Source: Dryas octopetala (lineage: Eukaryota; Streptophyta; Magnoliopsida; Rosales; Rosaceae). From it: a stretch of 64,000 nt of DNA. Made by a program: the position numbers and the translations under genes. The DNA lies in NCBI GenBank assembly GCA_963921425.1, contig OY992832.1, positions 3,472,001 through 3,536,000 on the forward strand. Reading direction: 5' to 3'. The notes below the pieces were generated by a model. That model was not told where the DNA came from, ran no database searches, and saw only the letters and a list, made by a program, of their open reading frames with translations. Positions 1 through 12,349 of the stretch are shown one piece after another (the stretch's first letter is position 1; every line of letters begins with the position of its first letter).

Positions 1-1
1 G

Positions 2-664
2 TGGAATACACGCAACAATCTCCTCTTTAATACTCCTGTTCAGACGGGGCAACAGCAGTTTGATCAATTGGCGGCTTTGGCAAAGGAATTCCGAGTTGCT
101 AATGAGGTTGTCCATACAAAGGTTGCGGGGGCTGGTCCGCAGGTGAGGTGGTCTTGCCCACTACCTGGTGTGGTTCGGGTGGATGTGGATGTGGATGGTG
201 CTACAAAGAGTTCTGAGTGTGTTTATGGGCTTTGAGTTATTTGTAGGGATGAGAAGGGGGAGGTGCTTGGGGCAGTCTCTCAACCGCTTGTGGGTACTGT
301 CTCTGTTTTGGCATTGGAGTTGTGTGCTATTCCATATGGTTTGATGATGGCACGAGATCATGGTTTCCAACAGGTAGTTTTGTATTCGGATGCACAGCTG
401 GCAATTAAGGCGGTCATTATTGAGGTTCAATCTTTCTCGGCGGATGGCTTGATACTTGATGAAATTAACTTTTTTTCTAGTAATTCTGTAATTGTGCCAT
501 GCATGCTCTTGCGTAGTTTGCGCTCGCTCACGTGTTCTTCGAACCCAATTCTTTGGGATGCTTGTCCTACTTGGTTGGTCGATATTGTGGAACTTGATGT
601 CTAACATTGGTTAATTAGTGAATACCATTTTCCTAAAAAATAATTATAAAAAAAAAAAAAAAAC
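2..664 (+). pseudogene. RNase H-like (RVT_3-type) retroelement fragment
   Basis: Read in the frame starting at base 2, this resembles the RNase H-like C-terminal domain found in plant non-LTR retroelements and their derived proteins. Visible pieces are VRVDVDGA (first acidic strand), ICRDEKGEVLGA, a helix rich in LELCAIPYGLMMARDHGF, the VLYSDAQLAI segment carrying an acidic residue, and a C-terminal WLVDIVELDV typical of the end of these proteins. An in-frame TGA at 233-235 breaks it, and the 5' part lies outside the window. The coding end is followed within about 50 bp by a run of about 16 A (about 648-663), as expected for a reverse-transcribed insertion. I read it as a dead LINE 3' end. 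A degenerate cellular RNase H-like gene is the alternative. Confidence 0.65.
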
Positions 665-1965
665 ACCCTGTGCAGTGCAGAGATCTTCCATAGTCCCTTT
701 TTGCCGATTTGTTATGTGAAGAGTTTCCAAGTTTGAATTGCATACTTCTAGATATACTTGTCTAAAACATAAGCCACTTAATTACATTGACGGGAGAGGA
801 TAAAAATCCAAATTAAAGAAATATTATTTGCATTCCAACGACCAAAAGATAAGAGGCTCTTAAAATCTTGCCTGGAGAAGGAAGAGGAAGAGAGATTTCG
901 CAAACTGTTTGGCAAGCAAAACAGAATATCATGCAATTTAGAATTTTGACTTTTTTAATCTTGGTTAGAAGAATCTGAAATTCTCATTCGAATTTCCAGA
1001 TCTTAAATAAGAAAAGGAAAAATTGGGCTAATTTTGGTACATTGGGTGAGGTCATAAAGAAGCCCAAACATAGAACTACATGAAACTGAAAAAGTAACTG
1101 TGACCAATGCCCAGCAGCCCATGGGTCCTGCTGTAGCAGAGGATAGAACTCAAACGGACGTGATCAATCCATGCATGGAGTCTGCTGTGCCAAATGCCAG
1201 ACAATGTTGGACCATAGAAGGGAAAGAAAAGCATTTGAATACCAACTCTGGGATCTCTATTTACCAGCTATTTCGGAGGTCAAGGAGCAACTAAATGTGA
1301 CCATGCACAATAGTATGTTCCAACTTCCAACAACTAAATACAAGTTAATGGGAAAGAGCACAAAAAAACCCTCTAATTTGATCTGCTCTCTCACCATTCT
1401 AACTATATTGATGCTAAAAGAAATGTCTTAATTTTCAACCTACTCTTCTCACAAAAGAAAAGCAAGAGAACATCAACAGCAGCCAGTGTACAGCTCAAGC
1501 ATGCATAACCAACACTCTTTAAGCACTCCATCCATAATGCCTAGAAAAAAGCACACCATCAGAATATTGAAACATGATACTAGGAAGTAAACCTTTGTAT
1601 CAGAATCACAATTACATCAGTAATCTCATGTGAAACAACCATATCAGGACAAATAAACCATTAAATTACATGCTACCCATGATGTCATATTTTCTGAGTA
1701 CCAAGTCTATTGGACTATATGAAGGGTCTTCATAACTTTACCAAGTTCAAAATTGATTGCAATATTGGGACCAAAGCGACCCATTAAATTAGAGAATCTA
1801 ACTGATGTCAACAACTTTGCATTCCCAAAGATCCTATAATCCAATTCCTAACTAATAATTGCAGAGAAATTTAAAAGAATTCAGGTAAATAAAATTTCTC
1901 TCAAGTAGAAAACTCTATAATTCACGATAAATTTGCTATAGCAAGTAAAATTTAGATAAATACCT
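665..1965. other. Intergenic and 3' flank of the XS-XH gene; no gene seen
   Basis: AT-rich sequence with only short unconvincing ORFs on either strand. The part nearest 1965 probably holds the 3' UTR of the minus-strand XS-XH gene. No RNA gene or transposon termini were recognised. Confidence 0.5.
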
Positions 1966-4900
1966 TCAGTTCTTTCTCCGTTTATGCTGTTTCCATTGTT
2001 TCAGAATATGCTGTACTCCCTCGCTTAATGATGCCTTCCTCCCTTCCTTGACGTTCCATAGCTCTTCTATTATATACCTGCCACTGGGATTGTATTCATT
2101 CATTTCACATAGGGCAGTAGTTACCGCCTTGTACACTTCATCCCCTAGTTCGTCTTTCAAATTCTTCAATTTTTCGTCTTCTTCATTAATAATTTCCTGT
2201 ACCCACATCCCATAAAACCCAGTTAGCAACAGGGAAAGTAAGAAGTGGGTCAAAACAATAAGAGTTTAAGAACAAGGAAGCAATGGCAGGAAAATGCTGG
2301 AGAAAAATAGCACAATTTTTTAGTGGTTAGAATCCAGTGAAAGGGATAGTCCACCAACAGGCAAACTGGAAACTCAAGGTACAAGCTCACTGAGCTACTG
2401 GACCTAGTATATAAGATAAAACAAAATAGCTCCCTCTGCTGTTCTACAGAAGTGGGAACTGTCATCAAGAAGAAAGGATACTAGTGTACTACTAGATTGA
2501 GCAGAGGATGAGAACAAGTTAACATGATTGGCAGAAAAAAAAATATATATATGCAAGATTGCAAGTTCACAGGATTGACCACATGGATTTGTCTTTAATA
2601 AGAACTCAGGTAGTTGAATATAAAGGGCCAATCACGTAAATATTTTTTAACTGAAACCATGTGCACTCATGAGAAGTTAAACCGGTATAGCAGGAGCAAC
2701 AGAAAAAAAAATCACCAACAATGATATTCTATTGAAGGACAGGTACTGCTTGATTAGTTGGACCCATACCGTGGTCTTTCCTTCTTTATCTGTGATAATC
2801 CTGAATGGATGCCACATAGGATTCCTAAGATTACCCTCCCAAATAGAAGATAGCTCAACTGCCTTGTTTGCTTCTCCAGGATATTTTCTCTTGGCTGCAA
2901 TTTGAAATGGTTTAGTGTCAAGATCTCCCATTCTCTTCACGCCAATATAAGCACGGCCTGTTGAATCCCGCAATCCCTGCAAAGAACAAAAATTAGACTA
3001 CCACAACCTGACAAGAGCACTATGATCAACAATTAAGACATATTGCTAAAGTCACTCTTTGAGTTTGAATAACAAATCAATGCCTCTGAAACCTCATAAA
3101 CCAGCACCCTTCATTAAAAACAAAAGGTTGTATTCGGGACACTGTATATCAATCATCTCACTGGTTTCCACCACTTGACCTTTCAACGTGCTAATATACA
3201 TGTGATTCAAACACAATGTATATCAAGATTAGCAAAATCAAAAGACATGGTCAAGAGGCCCTAATTTATCAAGGCTTATCAGTTTAACCATGCACAAATT
3301 CTGTATAAAGTATAGGGAGATATTTTAGAAGATAATTTGCAGATATATAATTGAATAAACCACCCAATAGTTGTAAAATATAAAAAGAAAAAAAATAACC
3401 CACCCAGCAGTCAGACCAAAAAGAACAAATATACATACTTTGATTAACTCTTTACGAGCCTCCTGCACTTGATCATTATTTCTCCGCTCCTTGACAATAA
3501 GTGTGTTATAAAGTTCTTCGACATCGGAAAGCTCCTCCTCCTTCTCCTGTAAATCTTTCTCAATTTCATCCATCTTCTTCTTGGCTTCCAAATCCCCATC
3601 CTCATCCATGTGTTTCCTCACCTTTAAAGAACCTCGCAGACGCTCTATCTCCAGCTCCAGCGCCTGTTTAGCATCAAGCTGCTTTTCTAATTCAATAATT
3701 TTTTTGTGAAGTTTCTCCTTTTCTCTCTGCAAATAGCCATTCAATCACCAAACGCAAAATTTCAGAGATTCATTCATCCAAATTTCAAAGTTTCAAAACG
3801 ATAATGGAAAACAGACCTTTTGTTCTTCTGCCAAACACAACAACTTTTCATCAGCCTTCTTCTGCACAACAGTAGCCCTCTCATTCTAAAAGAGAAAGGA
3901 ACTTTATTAGCCCAAACTAAAAAATAATTGCCAAGAACATCCCAACCAATCAGATTCTGGATGCTAGATTAGCCAAAGGAGAGAACTAGACAATCAAAAG
4001 ATAACTACAACGCATACTTGGAAAAGAAAGAAATGCTAGGGACAGTAAAAATTGAAACTTGAACGTGAGGTCAACTTTGTACCACCTCAAAGTAACTTAC
4101 CAACTAAAACCAGAAGCAAGTACGATGAGTTTCTGACTCATCTTTGTAATTCGAATATCAAATAAGTAGGTCAGCTAAAAATGTAAAAGGAAACTATCGG
4201 AATTTTCTATATTGATCTCATTCTCTTAGCTGTCTCTTCTCCTTCTGAAATTCTAATTCCCAATGTTAACGCACAAACTTACAATCCAGATCACTTCTAA
4301 ACTGACTTTGAGCATGTATCATTAATAAGCTGGAAGTTAATTGATTTTAAGATGGAAAAATTAAGATTTACCATTTTCCTCTCGTGATAGAGTTTCCTCC
4401 TTTCACTATCATTATGTGCCCTGCGTTGTTGCAGTTGCTTCTCACGCTGCTCAAGCTCTTTCTTTTGAGCTTCCAACTTCAATATGGCTTTCTCGTGTTC
4501 TAAGAATATTTTCTCTCGGTGCTCACGAGCATTTTGTTCCCCTTTATCTCTTTCTAACAACGTAAAAGTGAAATATAAAGTAAGCTACTGCAAAAATGAA
4601 TCTGGAAAAAGAAAAGAATAAACATTATATAAAGCTGGAGAAATTTTGAGCTTACCTTCATTGAAAGCTTTGATCATCTGATCCTTTTTCTCCACTACCT
4701 CCTTCATTACCTTGTTTAAATAAGTATTGGTCTCATCATATTTGCTCTTCATATCCTCAAGATGCGAACTCTTTATCTCTAAGGTGTTTGTTAGATTGGA
4801 AACAAGCTTTGAAGTTTTCCTCTGTTCTTCTGCTTGTTGACCAGATATAGTTTTCAAATCTCCATTCTTACGAAGATGATCACCTACAACACTCCTTGAA

Positions 4901-5838
4901 TGGTAATCATCATCCCGAGCAACCCATCCATATAACTTATCTCCTAGAATCCTCGTTGTGTTATAGTCCCTTTTTCCATGGTGATCAACTTGAAAACTCT
5001 TATCAAAGGCCACTGCATTTTTGAAACCTTCCCAGTTCTTCTCAAATTCAACAACTGCGAACCCAGAGTGGCCTCGAAAAGTCCATAAGGGATGAACCCT
5101 CACAGGGTTAAAGCCTTGTGTTGCCAACTCAGCTTTAATTTTAGAACCGCTTTCACCAACATGTCTCCCATCCTTTAACACGGTTTTAATATTTGCCAAA
5201 ACACCCATCACAGGCCATACAAGTAATCGGTCATCCTGTATAGGGCTAGGTTCTGACCGACATTCTGTCTTGGCAGCAGGTTGTGACCGATCTTCAGTCT
5301 TGGCCGCAGGAGGTTCTGATGGACGTTCTGTCTTGGCTGATCGGCATTCATTCTTGGGTGCGGGTTGTGACCAATGTTCTGTCTTGGCTGCAGGAGAATC
5401 TGACCGACATTCTGTCTCGGCTACAGGTTCTGACCGACGCTCTCTCTTGGCTGCAGGAGGTTCTGATGGACGTTCTGTCTTGGCTGATCGACGTTCTGTC
5501 TCGACTGCAGGTTCTGACCGACGCTCTCTCTTGGCCGGAGGTTCTAATCGACTCCTCACATCAAGATATCGATCTATATACCTCTTCAAAGCCAAGTGCT
5601 TGGCCTTCTCTTTTATACCACTGCTAGGTGAGCCTCTGCCAATATCAGAAGCATGTCGTGAAAGCTCCTTTAGTCGGTAATCTTGCCTCCTTTTCCCATG
5701 GCAAAATGGGCATTTGTAAGTTGAATCCGAATTTTTTACCCTTAACCTTCCTTTCTTTAAGTCACTGTAATACTCATCCTCGTAGTCTTTCAATTCAGAA
5801 TGGATAAAATCCTTATCTTCTCTTAATCTATGAGACAT
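1966..5838 (-). CDS. FDM/IDN2-like protein (zf-XS, XS, coiled coil, XH), RNA-directed DNA methylation family
   Basis: Coding exons on the minus strand: 5838-4656, 4553-4372, 3885-3817, 3726-3439, 2976-2770, 2196-1966. All have GT-AG borders and together give 719 aa. Domains: zf-XS at about residues 41-80 (YKCPFC, with C43, C46 and H62), a charged repetitive linker at about 100-200, XS domain at about 203-315 (DRLLVWPVMGVLANI, then WTFRGHSGFAVVEF), a long coiled coil, and the C-terminal XH domain (KRMGDLDTKPF, WHPF, NEYNPSGRY, ELWN, ILKQW). Known family members (FDM1-5, IDN2, SGS3 relatives) bind double-stranded RNA with a 5' overhang through XS and form dimers or complexes in the nucleus during RNA-directed DNA methylation. 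The protein is longer than is usual for the family (roughly 630-650 aa) because of the linker. The start is the first ATG after a 3' splice site at about 5849, so the 5' UTR is split. The exact paralogue is undetermined. Confidence 0.9.
5250..5545 (-). repeat. In-frame tandem repeat in the XS-XH gene linker
   Basis: The linker between zf-XS and XS is built from about nine imperfect units of 9-14 residues of the form R/C/D-R-S-x-P-A-A-K-T-E. A longer unit around SAKTERPSEPPAAK occurs twice. All copies stay in frame. The DNA is visibly repetitive: the words ttctgaccgac and gtcttggc recur. Long ORFs on the opposite strand here are shadows of this repetition. Confidence 0.85.
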
Positions 5839-7140
5839 TTCAACCCTGCAATGCAGAAACTAAATATAAGATTCAGCTTCTAATTTCATTTCATTTTGCC
5901 CTAGATGATTACACTTCAAGCTGAGTCCTTAGTTTGAAAGCTTTTCTAAGAAAAATACTGATATAGTGAAATGATAGATAATATACAAAGAAACAGGAAA
6001 GGGAGCTGATATAGTGAAATGGAGTACAAGAATAGTATCATGTGAATAAGATCTAATAACAAAAAAGTTCCTTTTCCAAAGCAAAAACTTCAGGATCTGG
6101 ACTTCATATCAATAAGCAATACAAGAGGAAATGCATTCCTCTTGTAAGTACAAGAAGTGTTCATCGGAAAGATGATCAGAAAGATGAAACCCCAAGTAGG
6201 AACAATTACCCAATCATGTGAAAATAAAGCAAGCTTATAACGCAAAAACTTCTGTATGATGAGCTCATTATAAATTAATCAATAAGAAAGTCAAAAGCAT
6301 AGTTGAAGGATTTCCAAATCAAGTCCAACTGTGCAAGCATAGACAGTGTCGATAAGGCACTCTGCTAGAATTAACACCTTAAACACCTTTAATGTATTTG
6401 AACCAAAGATCATATCAGCAAAGTAAAAGGCAAAAAGAAAAAGAAAAAACAATGCAACCTTAAAGTTCATAGCAACAGTGGTCGAGCAAATTAAGCTCAC
6501 AGAAGAACTCAAAAAACAAGAAAAACTATTTTCCCAAATACCATGAAAGCAAAACTACAAACAACATAGCATTAAAACTTCTCTTTTAATTTTTTCGTCA
6601 AATTCTTTCATTTTTCACCAAATTTATCAGAGACCAAACAGAGGGTTAACAAACCCAATCATCATAAAATAGGGCGGCCACTAACGATTCATTTTTCAGA
6701 TGAAAAGAGAAATCAGTACCCATATTCCATAATGCAGATAATGATCAAGAGAATTTTCGAGAGAAACAGAGAGAATATATTTTTGCAAAGAGAAAGGGAA
6801 AGTAAAAACATGTAGTCAATGGAAGATTACGCACAAGTCAACGAAATTGAAACCCTTCCGACAACGATCACTCAGAGAAACGCCGGAGAATGCAGTAAGA
6901 AACGGGAGCTTAAACCACGCCGCGTGCGGCGACTCGGCAACCACGCGACGAAGACATGAGCAATGACTGTGGAAGACTGAAAGAGGTCTAGGGTTTTAGA
7001 TAGAGAAAGGGAGAGGATTCAGGAATTTTAGAGAGAGAGAGCGAGAGAGAGTTGTCGAATGTGAAGGCGTAGAGTGTGAGAGAGTGGCTCTGCAACTAAA
7101 ACACGCACTACTTTTGCTTCGTTCTCGCAAAGTGCAAACG
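5839..7140 (-). promoter_or_regulatory. 5' UTR, probable leader intron and promoter of the XS-XH gene
   Basis: A good 3' splice site (gcattgcag) ends at about 5849, just before the start codon. The leader is therefore probably spliced, with a first exon around 6830-7000. Next to it, at about 7030-7085, is a GA-rich stretch (gagagagagagcgagagag) typical of plant core-promoter and leader regions. The leader exon border was not determined exactly. Confidence 0.45.
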
Positions 7141-8042
7141 TACTGTTATTGCTTTATCATTTGTTTCCGATTTTTTAGTTTTTTTGTCATTTTGGGACAC
7201 CGTCGTCGCGCGCGTGTAGACTAAGAAGCTACTTGCCAGCGAATTCGTTTACTTTAGTGATTCGGAGCGAACTCTCTTTGACCAAAGAAGCAGCCGAGCG
7301 GGTGTTCGAAAAATTGCAATAAAAGCGAGTGTGGATTTTAAACATCGCTTTTGTTCTGGTCTTGTGGGTCCATGAAAGACACGGGGCGGCTGGAGAGTGG
7401 ATATGCCAATTGGCAGGAGTCGTGACAGAAACTAACCAGCGTTAAAAAATTGATGGAAAAATGGATCAAACCATGTTTTGTAATTTTTTTTGTCTGTTGC
7501 TCATTTCATTTTCAACTTTGTATAAGGGGAAAAAAATGGAAAATTTTATGGACAATAAATTTTTTCACCGAAATATTGTCTTTATGGTACTTTTTTCTTT
7601 TGGAGGTAGGAATTAAAATTGGATTGGACAATGATAAACCAGATCCAAAATTAAAATTGGATCAGACAGCGATCAAATATTATAATTTCTTTCAAACTGG
7701 CCTTTATAACAATTTCAGTCATCAACTTCACATAACTGTTTGTTGTTTATAATATATTGCAATACCTCTCTGTCATCATCTTCGGCAACCACCCGAGCAT
7801 CAAGCTCAAAACTATAGCCCTGTATAAAAGTATAAATGCCATCACTAAAAAAAAAAAAAGTCATAAAAAACCATACAACACTAATGTCAAATTGATGCCT
7901 TACGGGCAAGGCGACAAAATATTTCCAAGCCAACTAGTGGGCTAGAGAATAACTTGCCTGCCCCTGTGATAGGGCAGGCTTGTGTAACGGTAGAGAGAGA
8001 AAGAGAGGAGGAGAGGAGAGAGAGAAAAAGGGAGAGATGAGG

Positions 8043-8048
<6 letters not shown>

Positions 8049-8075
<27 letters not shown>
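8049..8075. repeat. (GA)n microsatellite
   Basis: An uninterrupted ga dinucleotide run, inside a wider purine-rich tract at 7990-8080. Confidence 0.95.
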
Positions 8076-8078
<3 letters not shown>

Positions 8079-8211
8079 GATACCACAGCTGGTATCCCTG
8101 GTAAGTCCCTCTCTCAGTGGGCTATCACTTGCTCAAGGGAACCTAACTAGATATGCCCCCCCACATCTTATTATAACAAGCCAACAAAACAAGAAACAAG
8201 AGGGTACCCTT

Positions 8212-8213
<2 letters not shown>

Positions 8214-8237
<24 letters not shown>
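8214..8237. repeat. Poly(C) tract
   Basis: A run of 24 C, a length prone to sequencing and assembly error. It sits where the missing RPN1 block would be expected. Confidence 0.95.
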
Positions 8238-8242
<5 letters not shown>

Positions 8243-9449
8243 CCCAATACAGTCACTTATCATATGAAATTTGATGAGTTGGTCAAGCAAATGATGCACG
8301 AATTCTCCTATAAGGAAAAGAAACCTGGCAATATATCTTTTATGGCCAAACTACCCAACCTTCACTAAATCTTAAGTTATGTAACTTTTCTTTTTATATA
8401 TATAAAAACAAAAAGAAATTATTAACTAAAATTAAAATAATATTGATTCATACTTCTGGGAAGTAGTCATGAGAAACTATGCCACTTTTCCTTCAAAACA
8501 ATGCCAGATATGGACCAAAATCTCTTAACTCAGGGTTTAATCAGCTTACCTTGCTGAACTGGTGAGGTAGAGACAAGTCCTCTTAAAATGAGTATTATCA
8601 ACATGAAAAATTAACAGAAAAATGCCTTCAAAAACCTGGCATGTCAAACTATCAGTCCCAAGAAGAAAGGAAAAAAGAAGAGGCTTTTCTGGCAAAGAGT
8701 ATTGAAACATTAATATTTAATTTTACCTTCATTAAAAGGTCAACAGCTTCACGTTCAGCATTGTGCTGCAATGCAGAACAAATTGATTAGAACCAAAACT
8801 AATACAGTTTTCCAATCCAACATTGTTTACTATTTACAGATTTGGACTTTCTCTGTCCATCTTCCAAATGTAGGGGTCTGGCTTTTGAATTCTATCCATT
8901 CAATTGCCATCAAATGACTTGAAATGCAAAACAAAGAGTAGTGCTGCATTTAACCTTTTTTTCTTGGCACATTGTTTTGTAATGCATTTCAATTGGCACA
9001 TAACTTTACAATCCATTTCAAGCTTTTGATTGCAATCAAACAGATAATACAAGCTAAAACACTATTTAGAAGACAATTGAAGAGAAGCCTGATTTTGTAT
9101 ATGCATGTCAACCTAATTTCAGGGGGGATTTGCAGAATTCTAAGTATTCATGCCATACAATGTAACTTGATCTTCTATCCCTGGTTGGAAGAAAAGGGGA
9201 CAAAAAATCCAAGCGCAAACATGTTGTGGATCTTACCTTCAGGTGAAAAGCAACAATTTGCTCTACTACTTTCATGAGATCACCATCAATTGGGGCCTTT
9301 TCACTCTGTAACAATGTATGATAAAGTAATATTTACAATGCATTCTTAAGAAACCGTATACACTATAGCATGAAACACTAAGGGTTTTGTCTTGATTATT
9401 TATCAAAACATGTCCCCAAAAAAAAAAAATCAACTATAATAAAGATATA

Positions 9450-9749
9450 AGGCCTTGTTTGATGCATAGGATTGGATTTGATAGGTTAAATAGCTAAATA
9501 TATGTGTCTTCAAGAAAGAAGATGAAGGGTTTCTTCTAACTTGAAGGAAGAAGATGGGAAGAAAATGGATTAGCTAAAGGAGGAAACTTATAGCCACTAA
9601 TCCCACCATTTTTGTGGGGATTGGAAGGGATAAGTTTTCCCAAATGACTAATCCATCTTCTTCCTTCAAGTTAGAAGCTTCTGCCTTAAATACACATGAA
9701 TCTAGCCAGTTAACCTATCCGTTCTAATCCTATGCATCAAACGAGACCT
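9450..9749. mobile_element. Tourist-like MITE (PIF/Harbinger type)
   Basis: Imperfect terminal inverted repeats: ggccttgtttgatgcatagg on the left, and cctatgcatcaaacgagacc on the right, which reads ggtctcgtttgatgcatagg on the other strand. They are flanked by a TAA 3-bp target duplication. The inner sequence is also partly palindromic (cttgaaggaagaagatgg against ccatcttcttccttcaag). About 300 bp with no coding capacity. It lies in an intron of the RPN1 relic. Family assignment rests on the 3-bp TAA duplication and element size. Confidence 0.7.
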
Positions 9750-12177
9750 AAGAGTAAAAGACAATACATAAAAGGAACTAAAATGTGACGGTATCGAACA
9801 CCACGGTATGTCATACACGTTAAGGAAAACAAATGAGCATGGATTTTCTGTGATACATAATGCTATCATTGAAAGATTAAGCACTGCAATTATGTACTGG
9901 TTCTTTGAGTTCTAGAAGTACACAAAGAAAGAAATGACTGAGCAAAATGTGAAAAATGCTCCTGAGAACCTAAATTAACTTTCCTAACTAAAAAGTTATT
10001 ATAATATGCATAGGATAGATTTCAAACCCGCCGTTTTAGCACACTCCTTTAAAATTTCTTCAGCTAAGTTCTTGATTACAAGAAAAACAACCAATAGTAA
10101 GGACAACATTTAGTTTTATATATGCCTCTTTTGAACACAACTTCAGACACCACTGATAAAGAAATTTTAAAACCCCACAAAAACCTAAATGGACTTACAA
10201 TGATGGTAATATAACACCACAAAATTCCACTACAGGCTATGCTAATTACTATGTACTAAATTAGATGATTCTGACCTGACGTATTCAAGGCCCCATGAAC
10301 CAATATGACCCTCTGAGCACAACAATCTGTACTTTAGGCTTTCCTGGAAGTGGTGGACATATAGACATGATGAATACACAAATTTTTATAAAATAAGAAA
10401 GGTAAACCAGAATTAAAATGGACAAGGAAACAGGTTTTCCTACATAATAATCAATCAACAAAGAAAATGTATGGAACAGAAACCCTAAAATAGTCGGGCA
10501 TACCCTTTCTCCCTCGGCAGACCACGTCAATTCCAAAACTGACAATATATCTACTAAGTATTTCTGCATGTAACAGAAGGTAGATTAATTAAACTACAAT
10601 TAATGACATTAAAGTGTACAAGGTACAAACAGATAAATCATACCTTCAAATCCAAATCACCCATTGTTTCATAATATGCTTTTAGAGTTCCGTAATGGGG
10701 GCGAAAAACTTTAATGGCTTTGGAATTGAGGTCATGGAACTAGTTGAGGTACGGATTTCCTGCCTATCAAGATAAAATATTATGTGAGGCCAAGCCACAC
10801 CATATTAGATGCACCTATATAAGAAAGAATTGCTGCTTGCAATCAAGAAATTCTGCCTGGTAAAGGTGACAACTAAGAAGAGCTAACATCTAAGTAAAAT
10901 AGTGATAACAACACATCAATCACTTTCAATACTGATTAATATCAGATGACCATCAGATGTAAATTTGATTGCCAAAATAAAAAAAAAAAAAAGGAACACG
11001 CAACTATAACAACGTTAATGAAAGTAAGGCTCCTGGAGTTCCATACTTTTCCCGTTTAGGAAAAAGGCCAGGTTTAACTGCATCCAAACAATGATAAAAC
11101 CATTTCCCACCAAGGAACCTTTTAGTTTACCATCTAGAGTTCAATATTTATTGCTGACCACCAATGTCTCTTTATAGACTCTTCCATGAAGGAAAATTAC
11201 CCCAAAATCAACCCATCTCTACCTATGCTTCTTTACTAAGAAATAAAGGAACCACAACACAAAAGGGCTCAAAATTTGTGATTCTTTCTTTCATTCATTC
11301 AATTTCAATGGCTCTGTAGCTATAAGTTGATAAATAACAATCAAACCTAAAACAGGAGATAAAGCATCGAGAAACTTTCAGTTCACTGAAAATTCTTCGT
11401 TCTTCCTTCCACCACGTTTCTCTATTCTCCTCTTTTTAAATTTAAATTTTTCAAAAACGGTCACAAAAAGTTGAGATTAATAAATTGGGACTCAAAAGCA
11501 AGAAGTATAGCACATAAGTCGCATAGACAGTAAAGAGGCTAACACTACAACCACTGGACAAAAGTTATTACACTTACAAAAAAGACTGACTGCTTGACGG
11601 TAAATTACTAACTTTTAGGGGCAACACCTCATACTCTCAAGAGCAACCCTCTGCAATCCAGGATCAGGATCCTGAACGTTCTTCACGCACAACTCTAATT
11701 TTTGCTTCAAGGCCAAATCATCGTCCGACGGCAAGTAAAGGGTGATGAAGTTCAGGTAAAAGAAGCAAATTAAGTCACAAGAATACTGAATATCATTGTC
11801 AATCAGTTCAATAGCCAAACCCATCAGAAGTAATTCACTTAATCAATGTAGTTCTATTCCTGAGAAAAAAAAAAAAAAAACATTAACAAAACAAACTGCG
11901 AATTTCATATTGAAACGTACTAACTATGATACTGTTAAGTTGGGGTTAAACAATTTTCTCAGGAGCCATTGCAAACATCAAGAATTGTTGACTTGAGGAA
12001 AAGCATAAACTCAAGTAGACTAGACTTACAGGAGCTCCTGAGCTGGATGCAGAAGATCCTCCATCTTCGAAGAACTTGGCAAGCTTTGGGATTTTCGGGG
12101 ATTTGGGTTTCAGAGTTTTCAGACTTTGGGAGTAATGTCTTTTTTTTTTTTTGGTTTGGATACTTACATAGCAAGTC

Positions 12178-12231
12178 ATAGAGCAAAAAGTTTTTTTTTT
12201 TTTTTGGAATGATGATAGAGCAAAAAGTTTT
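12178..12231. mobile_element. Micro-insertion with T-run and 17-bp target duplication
   Basis: The 17-bp word atagagcaaaaagtttt occurs at 12178-12194 and again at 12215-12231. It brackets about 20 bp made of a T run followed by ggaatgatg. The pattern fits a severely truncated target-primed retroposon on the minus strand. Confidence 0.6.
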
Positions 12232-12349
12232 GGATTGGCTCACAAATTCAATTGTCATGCGGGATGTTTTAGTTTGGACTTTTTTATTTTTTTTGTTTTT
12301 GTCCTCGGGCCTTATATCTTGTAATTGTATACATTTTACCATCTTATAT

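Larger units (their letters stand above)
7716..11735 (-). pseudogene. Truncated 26S proteasome regulatory subunit RPN1 (PSMD2-type) gene
   Basis: Eight exon-sized blocks on the minus strand match the N-terminal part of plant RPN1 in the correct order. They are 11628-~11732 (LKQKLELCVKNVQDPDP), 10644-10763 (MTSIPKPLK, RPHYGTLKAYYETM), 10504-10563 (KYLVDILSVLELT), 10276-10343 (ESLKYRLL, GHIGSWGLEYVR), 10028-10070 (NLAEEILKECAKT), 9237-9305 (DLMKVVEQIVAFHLK), 8727-8765 (HNAEREAVDLLMK) and ~7731-7819 (FELDARVVAEDDDRE). Most have proper GT and AG borders. The block expected between the last two (about 90 residues) is missing and its place holds GA and C simple repeats. The last block soon runs into a stop, and the remaining roughly 600 residues are absent. 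I also found no clean start or first exon. RPN1 normally forms part of the 19S base and docks ubiquitin receptors. This copy cannot make that protein, so I call it a pseudogene from a genomic (unprocessed) duplication. A short transcript is possible. Confidence 0.85.

Noticed and set aside
5270-5680. Plus-strand ORFs across the XS gene linker
   Set aside because: Shadows of the in-frame tandem repeat on the minus strand. No family resemblance.
11946-12342. Overlapping ORFs with a Lys/Pro-rich or SASSSGAP segment, possibly the RPN1 first exon
   Set aside because: Plant RPN1 N-termini do not contain this wording, the frame is not joined to the next block by convincing splice sites, and a micro-insertion interrupts the area.
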